Source: Exiguobacterium aurantiacum DSM 6208 (GTDB lineage: Bacteria > Bacillota > Bacilli > Exiguobacteriales > Exiguobacteriaceae). Taken from it: a DNA stretch of 64,000 bases. Location of the stretch: NCBI RefSeq assembly GCF_000702585.1, contig NZ_JNIQ01000001.1:2423001-2487000 (forward strand), written 5' to 3'. Below are positions 9,595 to 20,870 of this stretch, piece after piece. How positions within the stretch are numbered: the first letter of the stretch is position 1; each line of letters begins with the position of its first letter. A program made the position numbers and the translations under genes. The notes under the pieces are model-generated. The model saw only the letters and a program-made list of their open reading frames with translations. It ran no database searches and was not told where the DNA came from.

Positions 9595-10749
9595 ATGATT
9601 CTTTCACATACACGACTATTGATCATCGGCGGCGGCATCCACGGGACGACGCTCGCCGTATCTTATCTCGAACAAGGCGGCAGCCGCGAAGACTTGCTCA
9701 TCATCGACGCGAACGACCGACTGCTAGCCAATTGGAAAACACAGACGGCGGAAATAGAGATGACCCATCTGCGCTCGACACGGGTCCATCACGTCTCCTC
9801 GAACCCGCACGCGTTGAAACAGTTCGCGACGCGTCACGATTATGGGTCGAATCATTTCAAAGACCGGTTCGGCAGACCCTCGCTCGCCTTGTTCAACGAT
9901 CATTGTGACCGGACGATTCAGGACTTGGAGCTTGAATCTCGCTTGATCGGTAACGAGGCGGTCCAATCGATTGAACGCACGGAGGAAGGATACGTCGTCA
10001 CCACGACTAATCGCCGCATCATAGCGGAAACCGTTATCGTCTCAACAGGACAATCGAGCACGATGCACCTACCCGAATGGGGTGACTTACCGACATGTCG
10101 CCACGTCTTCGCAAAAGAAGACGTACGGGAACGCAATGTCGTGACGATCGTCGGCGGAGGCATCACGGCGCTCCACTACGTGATCGCCCGCGTGAAACAG
10201 GGTCATCTCGTCACGCTCGTCACGAAACGCCCGCTCGAAGTGAGCCAGTTCGATGCCGACCGCAGTTTCATGGGTCCGAAAGGGTTGCGCGCGTTTTATG
10301 AGCTCGACGACAATTGGCGCGAAAAACGGGCGTTCGTGAAGCGCGAACGAAAACCGGGCACGTCTCCGAACGACCTCGTCTTGAAAGTGAAGCGGTTGAT
10401 TCGCGACGGGATCATCCATCACGTCATCGGTGAGCCGGTCCGCGACGGTAGCCGGCTCTTCGTCGACGGTGTGTCCGTCCCTTCCGAGGAAGTCGTCTGC
10501 TGCACCGGCATCCGGCCAATCGACCCGAATCAGTCGTTTTTACGACCGTTGCTTGAGCAACTTGACCTCCCGCTCACGCCGTGCGGCACACCGGTGCTCG
10601 ACGAGACGCTCGCCTGGACGGATGACTTCTATATGACCGGTCCTTATGCCGATTTGATTCTCGGACCGTTCGCCCGCGCCATTTACGGTGGACAAGAAGC
10701 CGCGCGTCGCATCGTGCCACAGCTCTTGAAGGCCAAACAAAAAGTCTGA
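9595..10749 (+). CDS. FAD/NAD(P)-binding oxidoreductase of unknown substrate
   Basis: Predicted flavoprotein with two dinucleotide-binding Rossmann motifs: LLIIGGGIHGTT at residue ~8 for FAD and VTIVGGGITALHYV near residue 184 for NAD(P)H. This is the layout of flavin monooxygenases and lysine/ornithine N-hydroxylase relatives. TFP-like FAD end motifs appear as VIVSTGQSS near residue 148 and a final DDFYMTGPYADLILGPFARAIYGGQ segment where this group contacts FAD. The 384 residues show no membrane segment. It stands alone with its own promoter and terminator. No siderophore genes are nearby, so a hydroxylase role is not supported. I can assign the fold class but not the reaction. Confidence 0.75.
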   Translation: MILSHTRLLIIGGGIHGTTLAVSYLEQGGSREDLLIIDANDRLLANWKTQTAEIEMTHLRSTRVHHVSSNPHALKQFATRHDYGSNHFKDRFGRPSLALFNDHCDRTIQDLELESRLIGNEAVQSIERTEEGYVVTTTNRRIIAETVIVSTGQSSTMHLPEWGDLPTCRHVFAKEDVRERNVVTIVGGGITALHYVIARVKQGHLVTLVTKRPLEVSQFDADRSFMGPKGLRAFYELDDNWREKRAFVKRERKPGTSPNDLVLKVKRLIRDGIIHHVIGEPVRDGSRLFVDGVSVPSEEVVCCTGIRPIDPNQSFLRPLLEQLDLPLTPCGTPVLDETLAWTDDFYMTGPYADLILGPFARAIYGGQEAARRIVPQLLKAKQKV

Positions 10750-10773
10750 CCGGGTGTCCGGTCAGACTTTTTT
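10744..10773. terminator. Bidirectional terminator between the oxidoreductase and yajC
   Basis: GTCTGACCGG-GTGT-CCGGTCAGAC is flanked by A5 on the left and T6 on the right, so it can end both convergent transcripts. It overlaps the oxidoreductase stop codon and lies next to the yajC stop. Confidence 0.9.
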
Positions 10774-10775
10774 GC

Positions 10776-11054
10776 TTACTCCGCGAACGAAGCGTTTGCT
10801 TTTTTGACGACTTCAGCGATCGCGCTCCGGTTGAAACGGAGGAGCGACTGGTCGCACTTCAACACGACTTGCGTGTCTTCGATTTGGTGGACGACGCCGT
10901 GAAGGCCGCCGATTGTTACGACGTGATCCCCACGCTCAAGCGCGTTTTGCATCGATTGAACTTCTTTCTGACGTTTCGTCTGTGGACGGATCAACAAGAA
11001 GTAGAATACGACGAAAATAAGGATCATCGGCAATAATGCAATGAGAGTTTCCAT
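10776..11054 (-). CDS. yajC: Preprotein translocase accessory subunit YajC
   Basis: Small single-pass membrane protein that associates with SecDF. One N-terminal helix (LIALLPMILIFVVFYFLLI, residues ~4-22) is followed by the conserved RPQTKRQKEVQSMQNALERGDHVV sequence and a small soluble domain containing TIGGLHGVV. The 92 residues are typical. It is the last gene of ruvA-ruvB-queA-tgt-yajC, as in Bacillus, and ends at a shared bidirectional terminator. A GGGTG site lies about 13 bases from the ATG, a little far. Confidence 0.94.
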   Translation of the reverse strand: METLIALLPMILIFVVFYFLLIRPQTKRQKEVQSMQNALERGDHVVTIGGLHGVVHQIEDTQVVLKCDQSLLRFNRSAIAEVVKKANASFAE

Positions 11055-11136
11055 GTGTAAAATTCACCCTTTCCTTCAATATCAGGTTCATTATACCGTG
11101 AAACTGAAACGTTGTCACACAATGACTGTGGAAGAA

Positions 11137-13337
<2,201 letters not shown>

Positions 13338-13342
13338 ATCTG

Positions 13343-14338
13343 TTACTCCTCTTCATAACCAAAATGCGTCTTCGCATACTGGGTGATCATCCGCCCTCGC
13401 GGCGTCCGTTGCAGGAAACCTTGTTGCAGCAAATACGGTTCGTACACGTCTTCGATCGTCTGGGCGTCTTCGCCGATCGTCGCGGCGAGCGTCTCGAGTC
13501 CAACCGGTCCGCCGCCGAACCGTTCGACCATCGCCCGTAAGAGCCGGTGGTCGACCTCATCGAGTCCGAGCGCGTCGACGTGCAACCGGTCGAGCGCGTC
13601 TGAAGCGAGTACCGGGCCGATTTCTTTCGTCCCCGCCACTTGGGCGAAGTCACGGACACGGCGGAGCAACCGGTTGGCGATCCGCGGCGTGCCGCGCGAA
13701 CGTTTTGCGATGGCACCGCTCGCTTCCGGCGAAATCGAAAGACGGAACAGTTGCGCCGTCCGGCTGACGATGGCGGCGAGTTCGTGCGTCTCGTAATACT
13801 CGAGTTTGAGCGTCACGCCGAAACGGTCACGGAGCGGGGCCGAGAGCATTCCGGCCCGCGTCGTCGCGCCGACGAGCGTGAATGGCGGCAAGTCGATGCG
13901 GACGCTTCGCGCCATCTCGCCTTGACCGTAGACGATGTCGAGACAATAGTCTTCCATCGCCGGATAGAGAATCTCTTCGATCGTCCGGCTGAGTCGGTGA
14001 ATCTCGTCGATGAACAACACGTCGCCCGGCTCGAGCGTCGACAAAATCGCCGCCAAATCGCCCGGCCGTTCGATGGCAGGGCCAGCCGTCGTCTTGATGC
14101 CGACACCCATCTCGTTGGCGATGATTTGGGCGAGCGTCGTCTTCCCTAACCCCGGAGGACCGTACAGGAGGACGTGGTCGAGCGTTTCACGGCGCAGTTT
14201 CGCCGCCTGGATGAAGATGGATAAGTTACCTTTCGCTTTCTCTTGTCCGATATATTGCTCGAACTTTTGCGGGCGCAGGCTCCACTCTTCTGAATCTTCA
14301 TATTGTTGATGGGATTGTGACAACAACCGTTCGTCCAT
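13343..14338 (-). CDS. ruvB: Holliday junction branch-migration ATPase RuvB
   Basis: AAA+ motor that drives branch migration with RuvA. Visible motifs are Walker [12 protein letters not shown] near residue 61, Walker B DEIHRL near residue 111, sensor 1 GATTRAG near residue 156, and the C-terminal winged-helix region ending [21 protein letters not shown]. The 331 residues are full length. The ATG at 14338 has an AGGAGG-like site, ten bases past the ruvA stop. Confidence 0.98.
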   Translation of the reverse strand: MDERLLSQSHQQYEDSEEWSLRPQKFEQYIGQEKAKGNLSIFIQAAKLRRETLDHVLLYGPPGLGKTTLAQIIANEMGVGIKTTAGPAIERPGDLAAILSTLEPGDVLFIDEIHRLSRTIEEILYPAMEDYCLDIVYGQGEMARSVRIDLPPFTLVGATTRAGMLSAPLRDRFGVTLKLEYYETHELAAIVSRTAQLFRLSISPEASGAIAKRSRGTPRIANRLLRRVRDFAQVAGTKEIGPVLASDALDRLHVDALGLDEVDHRLLRAMVERFGGGPVGLETLAATIGEDAQTIEDVYEPYLLQQGFLQRTPRGRMITQYAKTHFGYEEE

Positions 14339-14348
14339 AGCTTCCTCC

Positions 14349-14936
14349 TTATTTCAACAACAACTGCAAGGCGCGCTTTATGTAAGCGTCTGTCGTCAAG
14401 ATTTCTGCGCTCAGTTCTTTCCGGACCCGAGCGATCTCACGCTCCGAGTAGCCGAGGGCAACGAGCGCCTCGCACGCCTCGTCGAGTTCGGATGCGCCTT
14501 GGGCGAACAAGCCCGTCTGTGGCACGTAGTCCGGGGCGAGCTCGGAAAGCTTCCCTTTCAAGTCGAGCGCCATCTGTTTGGCCGTCTTCTTGCCGACGCC
14601 AGGGAACTTCGTCAAATACTTCTCATTCTCGGTCTCGATCGCGTCGATCAAGGCGTCCATGTCGCCCGATGCGACGATAGCGAGCGCCCCTTTCGGCCCG
14701 ATACCGTTGACGCCGAGCAATTTATTGAACAGCTCACGCTCCCGGCGTGACCGGAAACCGTATAGCGTCTGTTGGTCTTCGCGCACGTAATGGTGCGTAA
14801 ACACGATTACATGTTCGTCTTGTTCACGATAAAAAAACGGGTTAGGCACATTTACTTTGTAGCCGACGCCCGAAACATCCAACGTTATATATTCCGCGCA
14901 CACATAGGCGACGGATCCTTTTACAAATTCAATCAC
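14349..14936 (-). CDS. ruvA: Holliday junction DNA-binding protein RuvA
   Basis: Tetrameric junction-binding partner of RuvB. N-terminal OB fold ([21 protein letters not shown]), helix-hairpin-helix motifs ([15 protein letters not shown] near residue 74 and [17 protein letters not shown] near residue 109), and a C-terminal RuvB-contacting domain ([13 protein letters not shown]) are all present. Translation begins at GTG (14936) after GAGGAGA. An extended -10 promoter lies 35 bases upstream. It is the first gene of the ruvAB-queA-tgt-yajC operon. Confidence 0.97.
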   Translation of the reverse strand: MIEFVKGSVAYVCAEYITLDVSGVGYKVNVPNPFFYREQDEHVIVFTHHYVREDQQTLYGFRSRRERELFNKLLGVNGIGPKGALAIVASGDMDALIDAIETENEKYLTKFPGVGKKTAKQMALDLKGKLSELAPDYVPQTGLFAQGASELDEACEALVALGYSEREIARVRKELSAEILTTDAYIKRALQLLLK

Positions 14937-14970
14937 GGTTTAATCTCCTCTTCATGGGAAAACTGCATTC

Positions 14971-14976
14971 ATTGTA
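14971..14976 (-). promoter_or_regulatory. Extended -10 promoter element upstream of ruvA
   Basis: TGGTACAAT on the minus strand gives a TGn-extended -10. The matching -35 position holds only a T run from the neighbouring nadA terminator, so this is a plausible but unconfirmed promoter. Confidence 0.45.
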
Positions 14977-14993
14977 CCATAACCGCCGCCATG

Positions 14994-15022
14994 AAAAAAG
15001 GACAGGCGATTTGCCTGTCCTT
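14994..15022 (-). terminator. Intrinsic terminator of the nadBCA operon
   Basis: AAGGACAGGC and its complement with a short loop are followed by T6 on the minus strand, and the start of the hairpin overlaps the nadA stop. Confidence 0.9.
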
Positions 15023-16100
15023 ACCGTGCGAGCATCCGTTCAAGGGCGCGTGTCGCCCATTTCGTCGTCTCCGAATCGACACGGATGACGTTCACCGGAT
15101 CCGTTTCAAGCGACTCGAGCGACCAGAGCAGATGCGGCAGGTCAATCCGGTTCATCGTCAGGCACGGGCACATGTACGGGTTGAGCGAGACGATGTCCTG
15201 CTCGGGGTGTGACGCCGCGAGTCGGTTGACGAGGTTCATCTCGGTCCCGACGGCCCACTTCGTCCCGGGCGCGCTCGCCTCGATTTGGTCGATGATATAA
15301 GACGTCGACCCGGCCTCGTCCGCTGCCTGCACGACGTCAAACGTACATTCCGGATGGACGATGACGCGACGCTCCGGGTCATGTTTCCGTAGTCCTTCGA
15401 TTTGGGCGACGTTGAACTTCTCATGGACCGAGCAATGCCCTTTCCACAAGATGACACGGACGTCCTCGACGTCACCTGAGTAGTCGAGCCGTTCGCGAAG
15501 CGGGTCCCAGACGGCCATCGCCTCGAGCGGCACCCCTAAATCATACGCCGTGTTCCGCCCGAGGTGTTGATCCGGAAGAAAGAGGATCCGCTCCCCTGCT
15601 TCGAGCGCCCAGCGGACGATATCATGCGCGTTCGATGACGTGACGGTCGCACCGCCGTTCTTGCCGACGAACGCTTTGATGGCTGCCGTTGAATTGACGT
15701 AAGTGATCGGGATGATGCTGTCGCCGAGCAAGTCCGTCAGTTCTTCCCAGGCGATCTCCGTCTGATCGATATCAGCCATGTCGGCCATCGAACAACCGGC
15801 CCGCATGTCCGGCAAGATGACGAGCTGATCTTCGCGCGTCAACATGTCGGCCGTCTCGGCCATAAAATGGACGCCACAGAAGACGATAAACTCGGCCTCG
15901 CTCATCTGTTCGGCAAGGCGTGCGAGCTGGAGCGAGTCTCCCGTCGCATCCGCGAACTGGACGACCTCATCTTTTTGATAATGGTGGGCCGGTAAAAATA
16001 GGCGACGGCCGAGCTTCGCTTTAATCGCCTCGATGCGTGCCTCCATCTCTTCAATCGACAGGTTCGTATATTCGATTGGCATCGTGCCTAATCGTTGCAT
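15021..16100 (-). CDS. nadA: Quinolinate synthase NadA
   Basis: [4Fe-4S] enzyme that condenses iminoaspartate with dihydroxyacetone phosphate to quinolinate in NAD synthesis. Cluster cysteines are seen in [15 protein letters not shown] near residue 94, [11 protein letters not shown] near residue 230, and [11 protein letters not shown] near residue 320. The substrate-site motif [13 protein letters not shown] is near residue 40. The 359 residues match the Bacillus form. A very strong AGGAGGAGG site eight bases before the ATG at 16100 supports this start, even though it lies inside the end of nadC. It is the last gene of nadB-nadC-nadA. Confidence 0.97.
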   Translation of the reverse strand: MQRLGTMPIEYTNLSIEEMEARIEAIKAKLGRRLFLPAHHYQKDEVVQFADATGDSLQLARLAEQMSEAEFIVFCGVHFMAETADMLTREDQLVILPDMRAGCSMADMADIDQTEIAWEELTDLLGDSIIPITYVNSTAAIKAFVGKNGGATVTSSNAHDIVRWALEAGERILFLPDQHLGRNTAYDLGVPLEAMAVWDPLRERLDYSGDVEDVRVILWKGHCSVHEKFNVAQIEGLRKHDPERRVIVHPECTFDVVQAADEAGSTSYIIDQIEASAPGTKWAVGTEMNLVNRLAASHPEQDIVSLNPYMCPCLTMNRIDLPHLLWSLESLETDPVNVIRVDSETTKWATRALERMLAR

Positions 16101-16932
16101 GTTTGATTCCTCCTCCTAAATTTAAGCTACAATCGAGCGCCGTCACCGAATGGGTCAGCTGGCCGACCGAGATGACGTCGACGCCGGTGTCGCGATACAA
16201 GGCAATCGTCTCGAGTGTGATGCCGCCTGATGCCTCGGTTTTAATATGCGACGGGACGAGCGTGCGCCAAGCCTTCAGTTCTTCTGGCGTCCGGTTGTCG
16301 AACATGATGATGTCGGCGTTCGCCGCAATCGCCTCATGGAGCTGCTCGCGCGTCTCGACCTCGACTTCGATAGGGGTTGTATGGCCGGCAAGCATCCTGG
16401 CCCGTTCGACCGCATTCGTGATGCCGCCGAGCGCCGTGATGTGGTTGTCTTTAATCATGACGGCATCGTCGAGCCGGAGCCGGTGGTTCTTCCCGCCTCC
16501 CGAACGGACGGCATGCTTCTCGAGCATGCGCAGTCCCGGCGTCGTCTTCCGCGTGTCCGTGACGGCGATCGTCGGGTCGTCGAGCGCCTCGACGCAGCGC
16601 CGTGTCATCGTGGCGATGCCGCTCAAGTGTTGGACGAGGTTCAACAGCACCCGTTCCGTCTCGAGAAGCGTCCGTGTCTTGCCCCGCAACGTGAAGAGTT
16701 CATCCCCGATCGAGACGTTCGTGCCGTCCGAGAGGCATGACTCGACGACGAGCCGTTGCATCTGGGCCAGCTCCAAGACGACGTCCATACCGCAGAACAC
16801 CCCGTCCATTTTGGCGGTGACCGTGGCGAATGACGTCTCGCGCTGATCGATCAATCCGCTCGAGATATCGCCGAAGCCGATATCCTCATGTAGAAACACC
16901 TTCAGCTGTTCGCGCAAAGCGATCTTGTTCAT
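16051..16932 (-). CDS. nadC: Quinolinate phosphoribosyltransferase (carboxylating)
   Basis: Converts quinolinate and PRPP to nicotinate mononucleotide. Conserved motifs are [13 protein letters not shown] near residue 16, [20 protein letters not shown] near residue 133, KDNHI near residue 167, and [10 protein letters not shown] near residue 195, ending in [10 protein letters not shown] and [10 protein letters not shown]. The 293 residues are about ten longer than usual because the last codons overlap the nadA ribosome site and start. The ATG follows GGAGG and overlaps nadB by 47 bases, so the three genes are tightly coupled. Confidence 0.97.
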   Translation of the reverse strand: MNKIALREQLKVFLHEDIGFGDISSGLIDQRETSFATVTAKMDGVFCGMDVVLELAQMQRLVVESCLSDGTNVSIGDELFTLRGKTRTLLETERVLLNLVQHLSGIATMTRRCVEALDDPTIAVTDTRKTTPGLRMLEKHAVRSGGGKNHRLRLDDAVMIKDNHITALGGITNAVERARMLAGHTTPIEVEVETREQLHEAIAANADIIMFDNRTPEELKAWRTLVPSHIKTEASGGITLETIALYRDTGVDVISVGQLTHSVTALDCSLNLGGGIKHATIRHDANRIYEPVD

Positions 16933-18319
16933 ATGTATCCTCCGTCCTCATCATGGCGCGGGCCAAGAGCCGCGCCGCTTGTAGACTCAACGTCTGTTCA
17001 CTTAATTGTCTTGTCACGTGTTTCGTCAGTGCCAGTTGTTGGGTATTTTCTAAGAAACTTGCGATTTTGCCTACTTGCGGTGAGATTGTCAACCATTCCC
17101 CAATCTGTTGCCGATAGCGGCCGAACAGATCATCCGACACCTCAAATCCGATCGTCTCGTTCACCGTGAACGGCGTCTCCTCCACCACCATCGCTGCCGC
17201 CACCCGTTTTCCGAACACCCAGCATTCAAGTAATGAGTTCGATGCGAGCCGATTTTGTCCATGGACGCCCGTATCGGCGACCTCCCCAACCGCATACAAT
17301 CCGGCGACGGTCGTTCGCCCGAAGGCGTCGACGTCGACCCCGCCCATATGGAAATGCAGGCCGGGCCGGACCGGTACACGGCGGACGTCAATCCCGTGCG
17401 CGACACACGTCGCCATCAGTTTCGGGAACCGTTCCCCGAGCCGTTCGACACGACCCGTATCCAAGTACACCGGTCCGTCATGGTCCGTGAGCGTCCGGGC
17501 GACTGCATCTCTCGGGGCGAGGCTGCCGAGCGGGTGCTGTTCCATCACATGACGTCCGGACGCGTCGACGAGTTTGGCTCCCGCCCCGCGCAGCGCTTCC
17601 GTCACGAGATGAGGCGAATCGACCGCGAGTAGCGTCGGATGAAACTGGATCCGGGACAAGTTCGTGAGCCTTGCCCCGACCGCTTCCGCCAAGACGAGCC
17701 CGTCCCCTGTGACCGAGCGACAGTTCGACGTCCAGTCGATGAGACCGCCGATGCCGCCGGTCGCGAGGACGACGGCCCCGGCCTGAACGTGGAGGCGCGT
17801 CTCGCCGTTGAAACCGGTCGCCCCGCTTACGCGGTCACCCGTCTTCGTCAACGTGTCGATGAGGACGTGCTCCATGACGGTCACGTTGTCCGGAAGTTTA
17901 CGCCGTAGCGTCGCCATCACATGGCGTCCCGTCTCATCGCCACCGACGTGAAAGATCCGATTCAGGCCATGTGCCCCTTCTCGACCGACCGCGTATCCGG
18001 ACCCATCGCGGTCGAAACGGATGCCGAAACGTTCCATCTCTTGAATCGCCGTCCGTCCTTCCTCGACGAGTGTGTAGACACGATCGGGCACGGCCGCGTA
18101 TTTCGAGGCGATGAGCGTATCGCGTTCATGGTCGACGCTAGACGGTTCCAAGTAGGAGCTCGCAATCCCGCCTTGGGCCAAGTCCGAGTTTGAACTCGTC
18201 AGTTCATGCTTGGAGACGAGCAGGACGTTCAACGCCCGAGGCAGATGAAGAGCGACCGTCACGGCAGCCAACCCGGCTCCGATAATCAACACATCGACTT
18301 TTTCAAACTGTAAAGACAT
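16886..18319 (-). CDS. nadB: L-aspartate oxidase NadB
   Basis: FAD enzyme that oxidises aspartate to iminoaspartate for NadA. The N-terminal FAD motif reads VLIIGAGLAAVTVAL (the last Gly of GxGxxG is Ala here). Family motifs are SSNSDLAQGGIA near residue 42, HVGGDETGRHVM near residue 125, FHMGGVDVDAFGRTTV near residue 325, and GQNRLASNSLLECWVFGKR near residue 355. At 477 residues it is some 50 shorter than B. subtilis NadB, the loss being in the C-terminal helical part. It starts the nadBCA operon and is divergent from the cysteine desulfurase gene. Confidence 0.95.
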   Translation of the reverse strand: MSLQFEKVDVLIIGAGLAAVTVALHLPRALNVLLVSKHELTSSNSDLAQGGIASSYLEPSSVDHERDTLIASKYAAVPDRVYTLVEEGRTAIQEMERFGIRFDRDGSGYAVGREGAHGLNRIFHVGGDETGRHVMATLRRKLPDNVTVMEHVLIDTLTKTGDRVSGATGFNGETRLHVQAGAVVLATGGIGGLIDWTSNCRSVTGDGLVLAEAVGARLTNLSRIQFHPTLLAVDSPHLVTEALRGAGAKLVDASGRHVMEQHPLGSLAPRDAVARTLTDHDGPVYLDTGRVERLGERFPKLMATCVAHGIDVRRVPVRPGLHFHMGGVDVDAFGRTTVAGLYAVGEVADTGVHGQNRLASNSLLECWVFGKRVAAAMVVEETPFTVNETIGFEVSDDLFGRYRQQIGEWLTISPQVGKIASFLENTQQLALTKHVTRQLSEQTLSLQAARLLARAMMRTEDTYEQDRFARTAEGVST

Positions 18320-18334
18320 CTGTATATCACCTGT
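18317..18334. promoter_or_regulatory. Direct repeat CAyCTGT over the nadB start, candidate niacin-repressor operator
   Basis: CATCTGT (18317-18323) and CACCTGT (18328-18334) are direct repeats 11 bases apart, overlapping the nadB ribosome site and start codon. The 95-base intergenic region separates two gene sets expected to be controlled by the NiaR-type repressor encoded at 19523. The assignment is inference, since I cannot align it to a verified operator. Confidence 0.3.
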
Positions 18335-18414
18335 TTTTCATATGTAATGTTGACTTGTAAACTAGTTTCGCATAGTTTTGTGAAGAAGACAACATGAGAA
18401 AAGAGGGACATCTG

Positions 18415-19545
18415 ATGAACCGATACTTCGACTACGCCGCCACCCATCCGATGACGAAAGCTGCGCTCGACCATTATACGGCGATGGCACGCGGCGTCTA
18501 CGGCAACCCGTCCTCCCTCCACAGCGCCGGATTCATGGCGGAAGATTATGTGACGGAAGCGCGACGACTCATCAAGCAAGCACTCGGACTCGACATGCTC
18601 CGCGGGAAACTGCTCTTCACCGGAAGCGGTTCCGAGAGCAACTACATCGCGCTGACGAGTCTCCGGAAACGAATGAAAGGAAAAGAAGTGATCACGTCGT
18701 GGCAAGAGCACGACTCCGTCTCCTTGCTCCTTGACGAGTGGGAGGTTGAAGGCGTCACCGTCCATCGCTTGAAACTGAAAGACGGCCGTTTCGACCATGA
18801 GACGTTCACAGGGCTGCTTGACCGGGACATCGGGCTCGTGACGTTCCAGCACGTCAATTCGGACACGGGTTGGGTGTTGCCGCTCCATCACATCCTTTGC
18901 CAACTGAAATACAAGAAAGTGCTCTTTCATGTCGATGGGGTCCAAGCGCTCGGGAAGATCCCGGTCTCCGTCGACGGGATCGATGCCTACTCGTTCAGCG
19001 CCCATAAAGTCGGAGGACCAAAAGGCGTCGGGGGACTGTACATGGAACGGCTGCTCCCTCCGCCCTATTATCCCGGTCATCACCAGTATGGGATTCGACC
19101 GGGTACAATCGACGTGCCTGGCATCTGCGCTTTCGTCAAGGCGTTCACAGAACGACACGAACAACGGACACGTCATGAAAGAAATTTCTTATCGTTTCGT
19201 GCTATCTTGAAAGAGAAGACATCGTCTCACGTGCAATGGCTCGAGTTCGACGACCAAAGCCCGGCCATCAGCTCGTTCGTCTCGAACCGGCGTGACGGCC
19301 AGTGGTGGATGACCGAACTCGATGCACTCGGATTTCAAGTGTCCGCCGGCTCGGCTTGCCGGGCCGGACAGAACGGTCCGAACCGGATGCTCGAATCGCT
19401 CGGGTTCGAGACGAGCGCCTGCCACGGCCTCGTCCGGGTCTCGTTTGGTGAGGGCACGACCACAGAAGGTGTGTCAGCGCTCGCTGACGCCATCGTCACT
19501 TTAGCAAGGAGAGTTGAATCGTATGAACAAACGCTTAGCCGGTGA
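18415..19545 (+). CDS. nifS: Cysteine desulfurase, NifS-like, linked to NadA iron-sulfur cluster supply
   Basis: PLP enzyme that takes sulfur from cysteine. The family pattern is clear: YFDYAATHPM at the N-terminus, FTGSGSESNYIAL near residue 67, HVDGVQALGKIP near residue 170, the PLP-lysine motif FSAHKVGGPKGVGG near residue 197, and the catalytic-loop Cys in VSAGSACRAGQ near residue 310. About 376 residues. I start at 18415 because AGAGGG lies 7 bases upstream; the ATG at 18394 has none. In Bacillus a NifS paralog sits opposite nadB and serves the NadA cluster, and this arrangement is the same. It overlaps the repressor gene downstream. Confidence 0.93.
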   Translation: MNRYFDYAATHPMTKAALDHYTAMARGVYGNPSSLHSAGFMAEDYVTEARRLIKQALGLDMLRGKLLFTGSGSESNYIALTSLRKRMKGKEVITSWQEHDSVSLLLDEWEVEGVTVHRLKLKDGRFDHETFTGLLDRDIGLVTFQHVNSDTGWVLPLHHILCQLKYKKVLFHVDGVQALGKIPVSVDGIDAYSFSAHKVGGPKGVGGLYMERLLPPPYYPGHHQYGIRPGTIDVPGICAFVKAFTERHEQRTRHERNFLSFRAILKEKTSSHVQWLEFDDQSPAISSFVSNRRDGQWWMTELDALGFQVSAGSACRAGQNGPNRMLESLGFETSACHGLVRVSFGEGTTTEGVSALADAIVTLARRVESYEQTLSR

Positions 19546-20062
19546 AGAACGCCGGCGTACGCTATTAGAACTGATTGAATCGAGCACGGAACCGATCACC
19601 GGGGCCGAGCTCGCCCGCCACGTCGCGGTCAGCCGGCAAGTCATCGTCCAAGACTTGTCGCTGTTGAAAGCGAAAGGACATCAGATCGTCGCGACCGCCC
19701 GTGGATACGTCTATCTTCCGGGTGAGGCGGCGCCGTCCGCCTATACGCGAAAAATCGTCTGCCGCCATACGGCCGACGAGATGGAAGCCGAGATGAACGC
19801 CATCGTCGACGAAGGCGTCACGATTCGCGACGTCATCATCGATCATCCCGTCTACGGGTCGATCACCGGACAGCTCATGGTGAAGAGCCGCCGGGACGTC
19901 CGTGCCTTCCTCGAACGGGTCGTCGCCAATCAAGCCGCCCCGCTGTCCCATCTGACGGACGGCCTGCATATCCATACGCTCGAAGCCGACAGTGAGGAAG
20001 CGCTCGACGCCGCCGTCCACGAACTCGACCGACTCGGTATCCTCGTGTCGGCCCTCGATTAA
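19523..20062 (+). CDS. niaR: Niacin-responsive transcriptional repressor (NiaR/YrxA type)
   Basis: Predicted repressor of NAD synthesis genes that senses nicotinate. Residues ~8-60 form a winged helix-turn-helix (RRRTLLELIESSTEPITGAELARH then VSRQVIVQDLSLLKAKGHQI). The C-terminal 3H domain carries its three conserved histidines in context: KIVCRHTADEM, IIDHPVYGSI and LTDGLHIHTLE. I prefer the ATG at 19523 over the TTG at 19514, because AAGGAG at 19506 is too close to the TTG. It overlaps the desulfurase gene by 23 bases and ends in a terminator. The likely targets are the adjacent divergent operons. Confidence 0.92.
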   Translation: MNKRLAGEERRRTLLELIESSTEPITGAELARHVAVSRQVIVQDLSLLKAKGHQIVATARGYVYLPGEAAPSAYTRKIVCRHTADEMEAEMNAIVDEGVTIRDVIIDHPVYGSITGQLMVKSRRDVRAFLERVVANQAAPLSHLTDGLHIHTLEADSEEALDAAVHELDRLGILVSALD

Positions 20063-20095
20063 AAGATGTCACGTTTTTGTGACATCTTTTCTTTT
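20062..20095 (+). terminator. Intrinsic terminator after niaR
   Basis: AAAGATGTCAC-GTTTTT-GTGACATCTTTT begins at the niaR stop codon and is followed by CTTTTG. Confidence 0.88.
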
Positions 20096-20169
20096 GCTTT
20101 CTCGTCCCGTCCGTTATACTGATGGATGGGTATGATTTCCTATTCTAGTTATGAAAGGAGTGACGCAAC

Positions 20170-20751
20170 GTGTGGCACTTCCTCGAGCAGCTCTTAGTCG
20201 GATGCGGTGTGTTCAGCATTCCGCTCGGTATTATCGTCCAATTGATCCCGAACGAGCTCGTCCTTGCTTATGGCGGGTATCTCGTCGGTTCCCATGACGC
20301 GTCGTTCCTGCTCATTTTCGTGCTCGCCTGGTCAGCGTTCGTCGCGAGCCAGGTCGGCTTATATTGGATCGGACGCTACGGTGGACGTCCGGTCGCGCTC
20401 AAGCTATATCGCTCGTTCCGCATCAAACACGACAAACAGCTCCAGGCCGAGGCGTGGTTTGAGAAGTACGGGGCTTGGATCGTCTGTCTCAGCTTGATCT
20501 GGCGACAACTGTTCGCCATCAGCGCCGGTGTCATGCGCCTATCGTTCCATAAATTTTTCGTCGTGACGACGATCGTCTTCGCCGTCTGGTCGTTCGCGTT
20601 CGTCAAAGTCGGGATGATGCTCGGGAGCAACTGGCGTCAAATCGGTGAATTCATGCACGGGTTCGGCCCGTACGTCGGGTTCGGCATCGCCTTGTTCTTC
20701 CTCATCCGGTATATCCGCTCGAATCCGAGCATCATAAAAAAGTCAGCTTGA
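20170..20751 (+). CDS. DedA/VTT-domain membrane protein
   Basis: Polytopic membrane protein of the DedA family, several of which flip lipid carriers such as undecaprenyl phosphate. Hallmarks are IPNELVLAYGGYL near residue 24, WIGRYGGRPVALK near residue 62, FEKYGAWIVCLSLIWRQLFAISAGVMRLSFHKFF near residue 97 (with the conserved Arg), and FGPYVGFGIALFFLIRYI at the end. The 193 residues fit the family. Translation begins at GTG (20170), with AAGGAG nine bases upstream. A terminator overlapping the stop codon makes it a single-gene unit. The substrate is not evident. Confidence 0.88.
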   Translation: MWHFLEQLLVGCGVFSIPLGIIVQLIPNELVLAYGGYLVGSHDASFLLIFVLAWSAFVASQVGLYWIGRYGGRPVALKLYRSFRIKHDKQLQAEAWFEKYGAWIVCLSLIWRQLFAISAGVMRLSFHKFFVVTTIVFAVWSFAFVKVGMMLGSNWRQIGEFMHGFGPYVGFGIALFFLIRYIRSNPSIIKKSA

Positions 20752-20778
20752 GCGATCGCTCGAGCTGACTTTTTGAAT
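20738..20778 (+). terminator. Intrinsic terminator overlapping the DedA stop
   Basis: AAAGTCAGCT(T)GAGCGATCGCTCGAGCTGACTTTTT forms a long hairpin that includes the last codons of the DedA gene. Confidence 0.85.
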
Positions 20779-20870
20779 AGAGGGAAACTGTCGTGTCACG
20801 GCGAATACGTCAATGTGAGACAATCACGACTCGTCGAATCAAGACGGCAACCGTCAAAGGAGGAATTTTT

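Noticed and set aside
18286-19176. Open frame of 296 codons on the minus strand
   Set aside because: It lies antisense to the cysteine desulfurase, which has strong family motifs. Long antisense frames are common here because of the GC-rich third codon positions.
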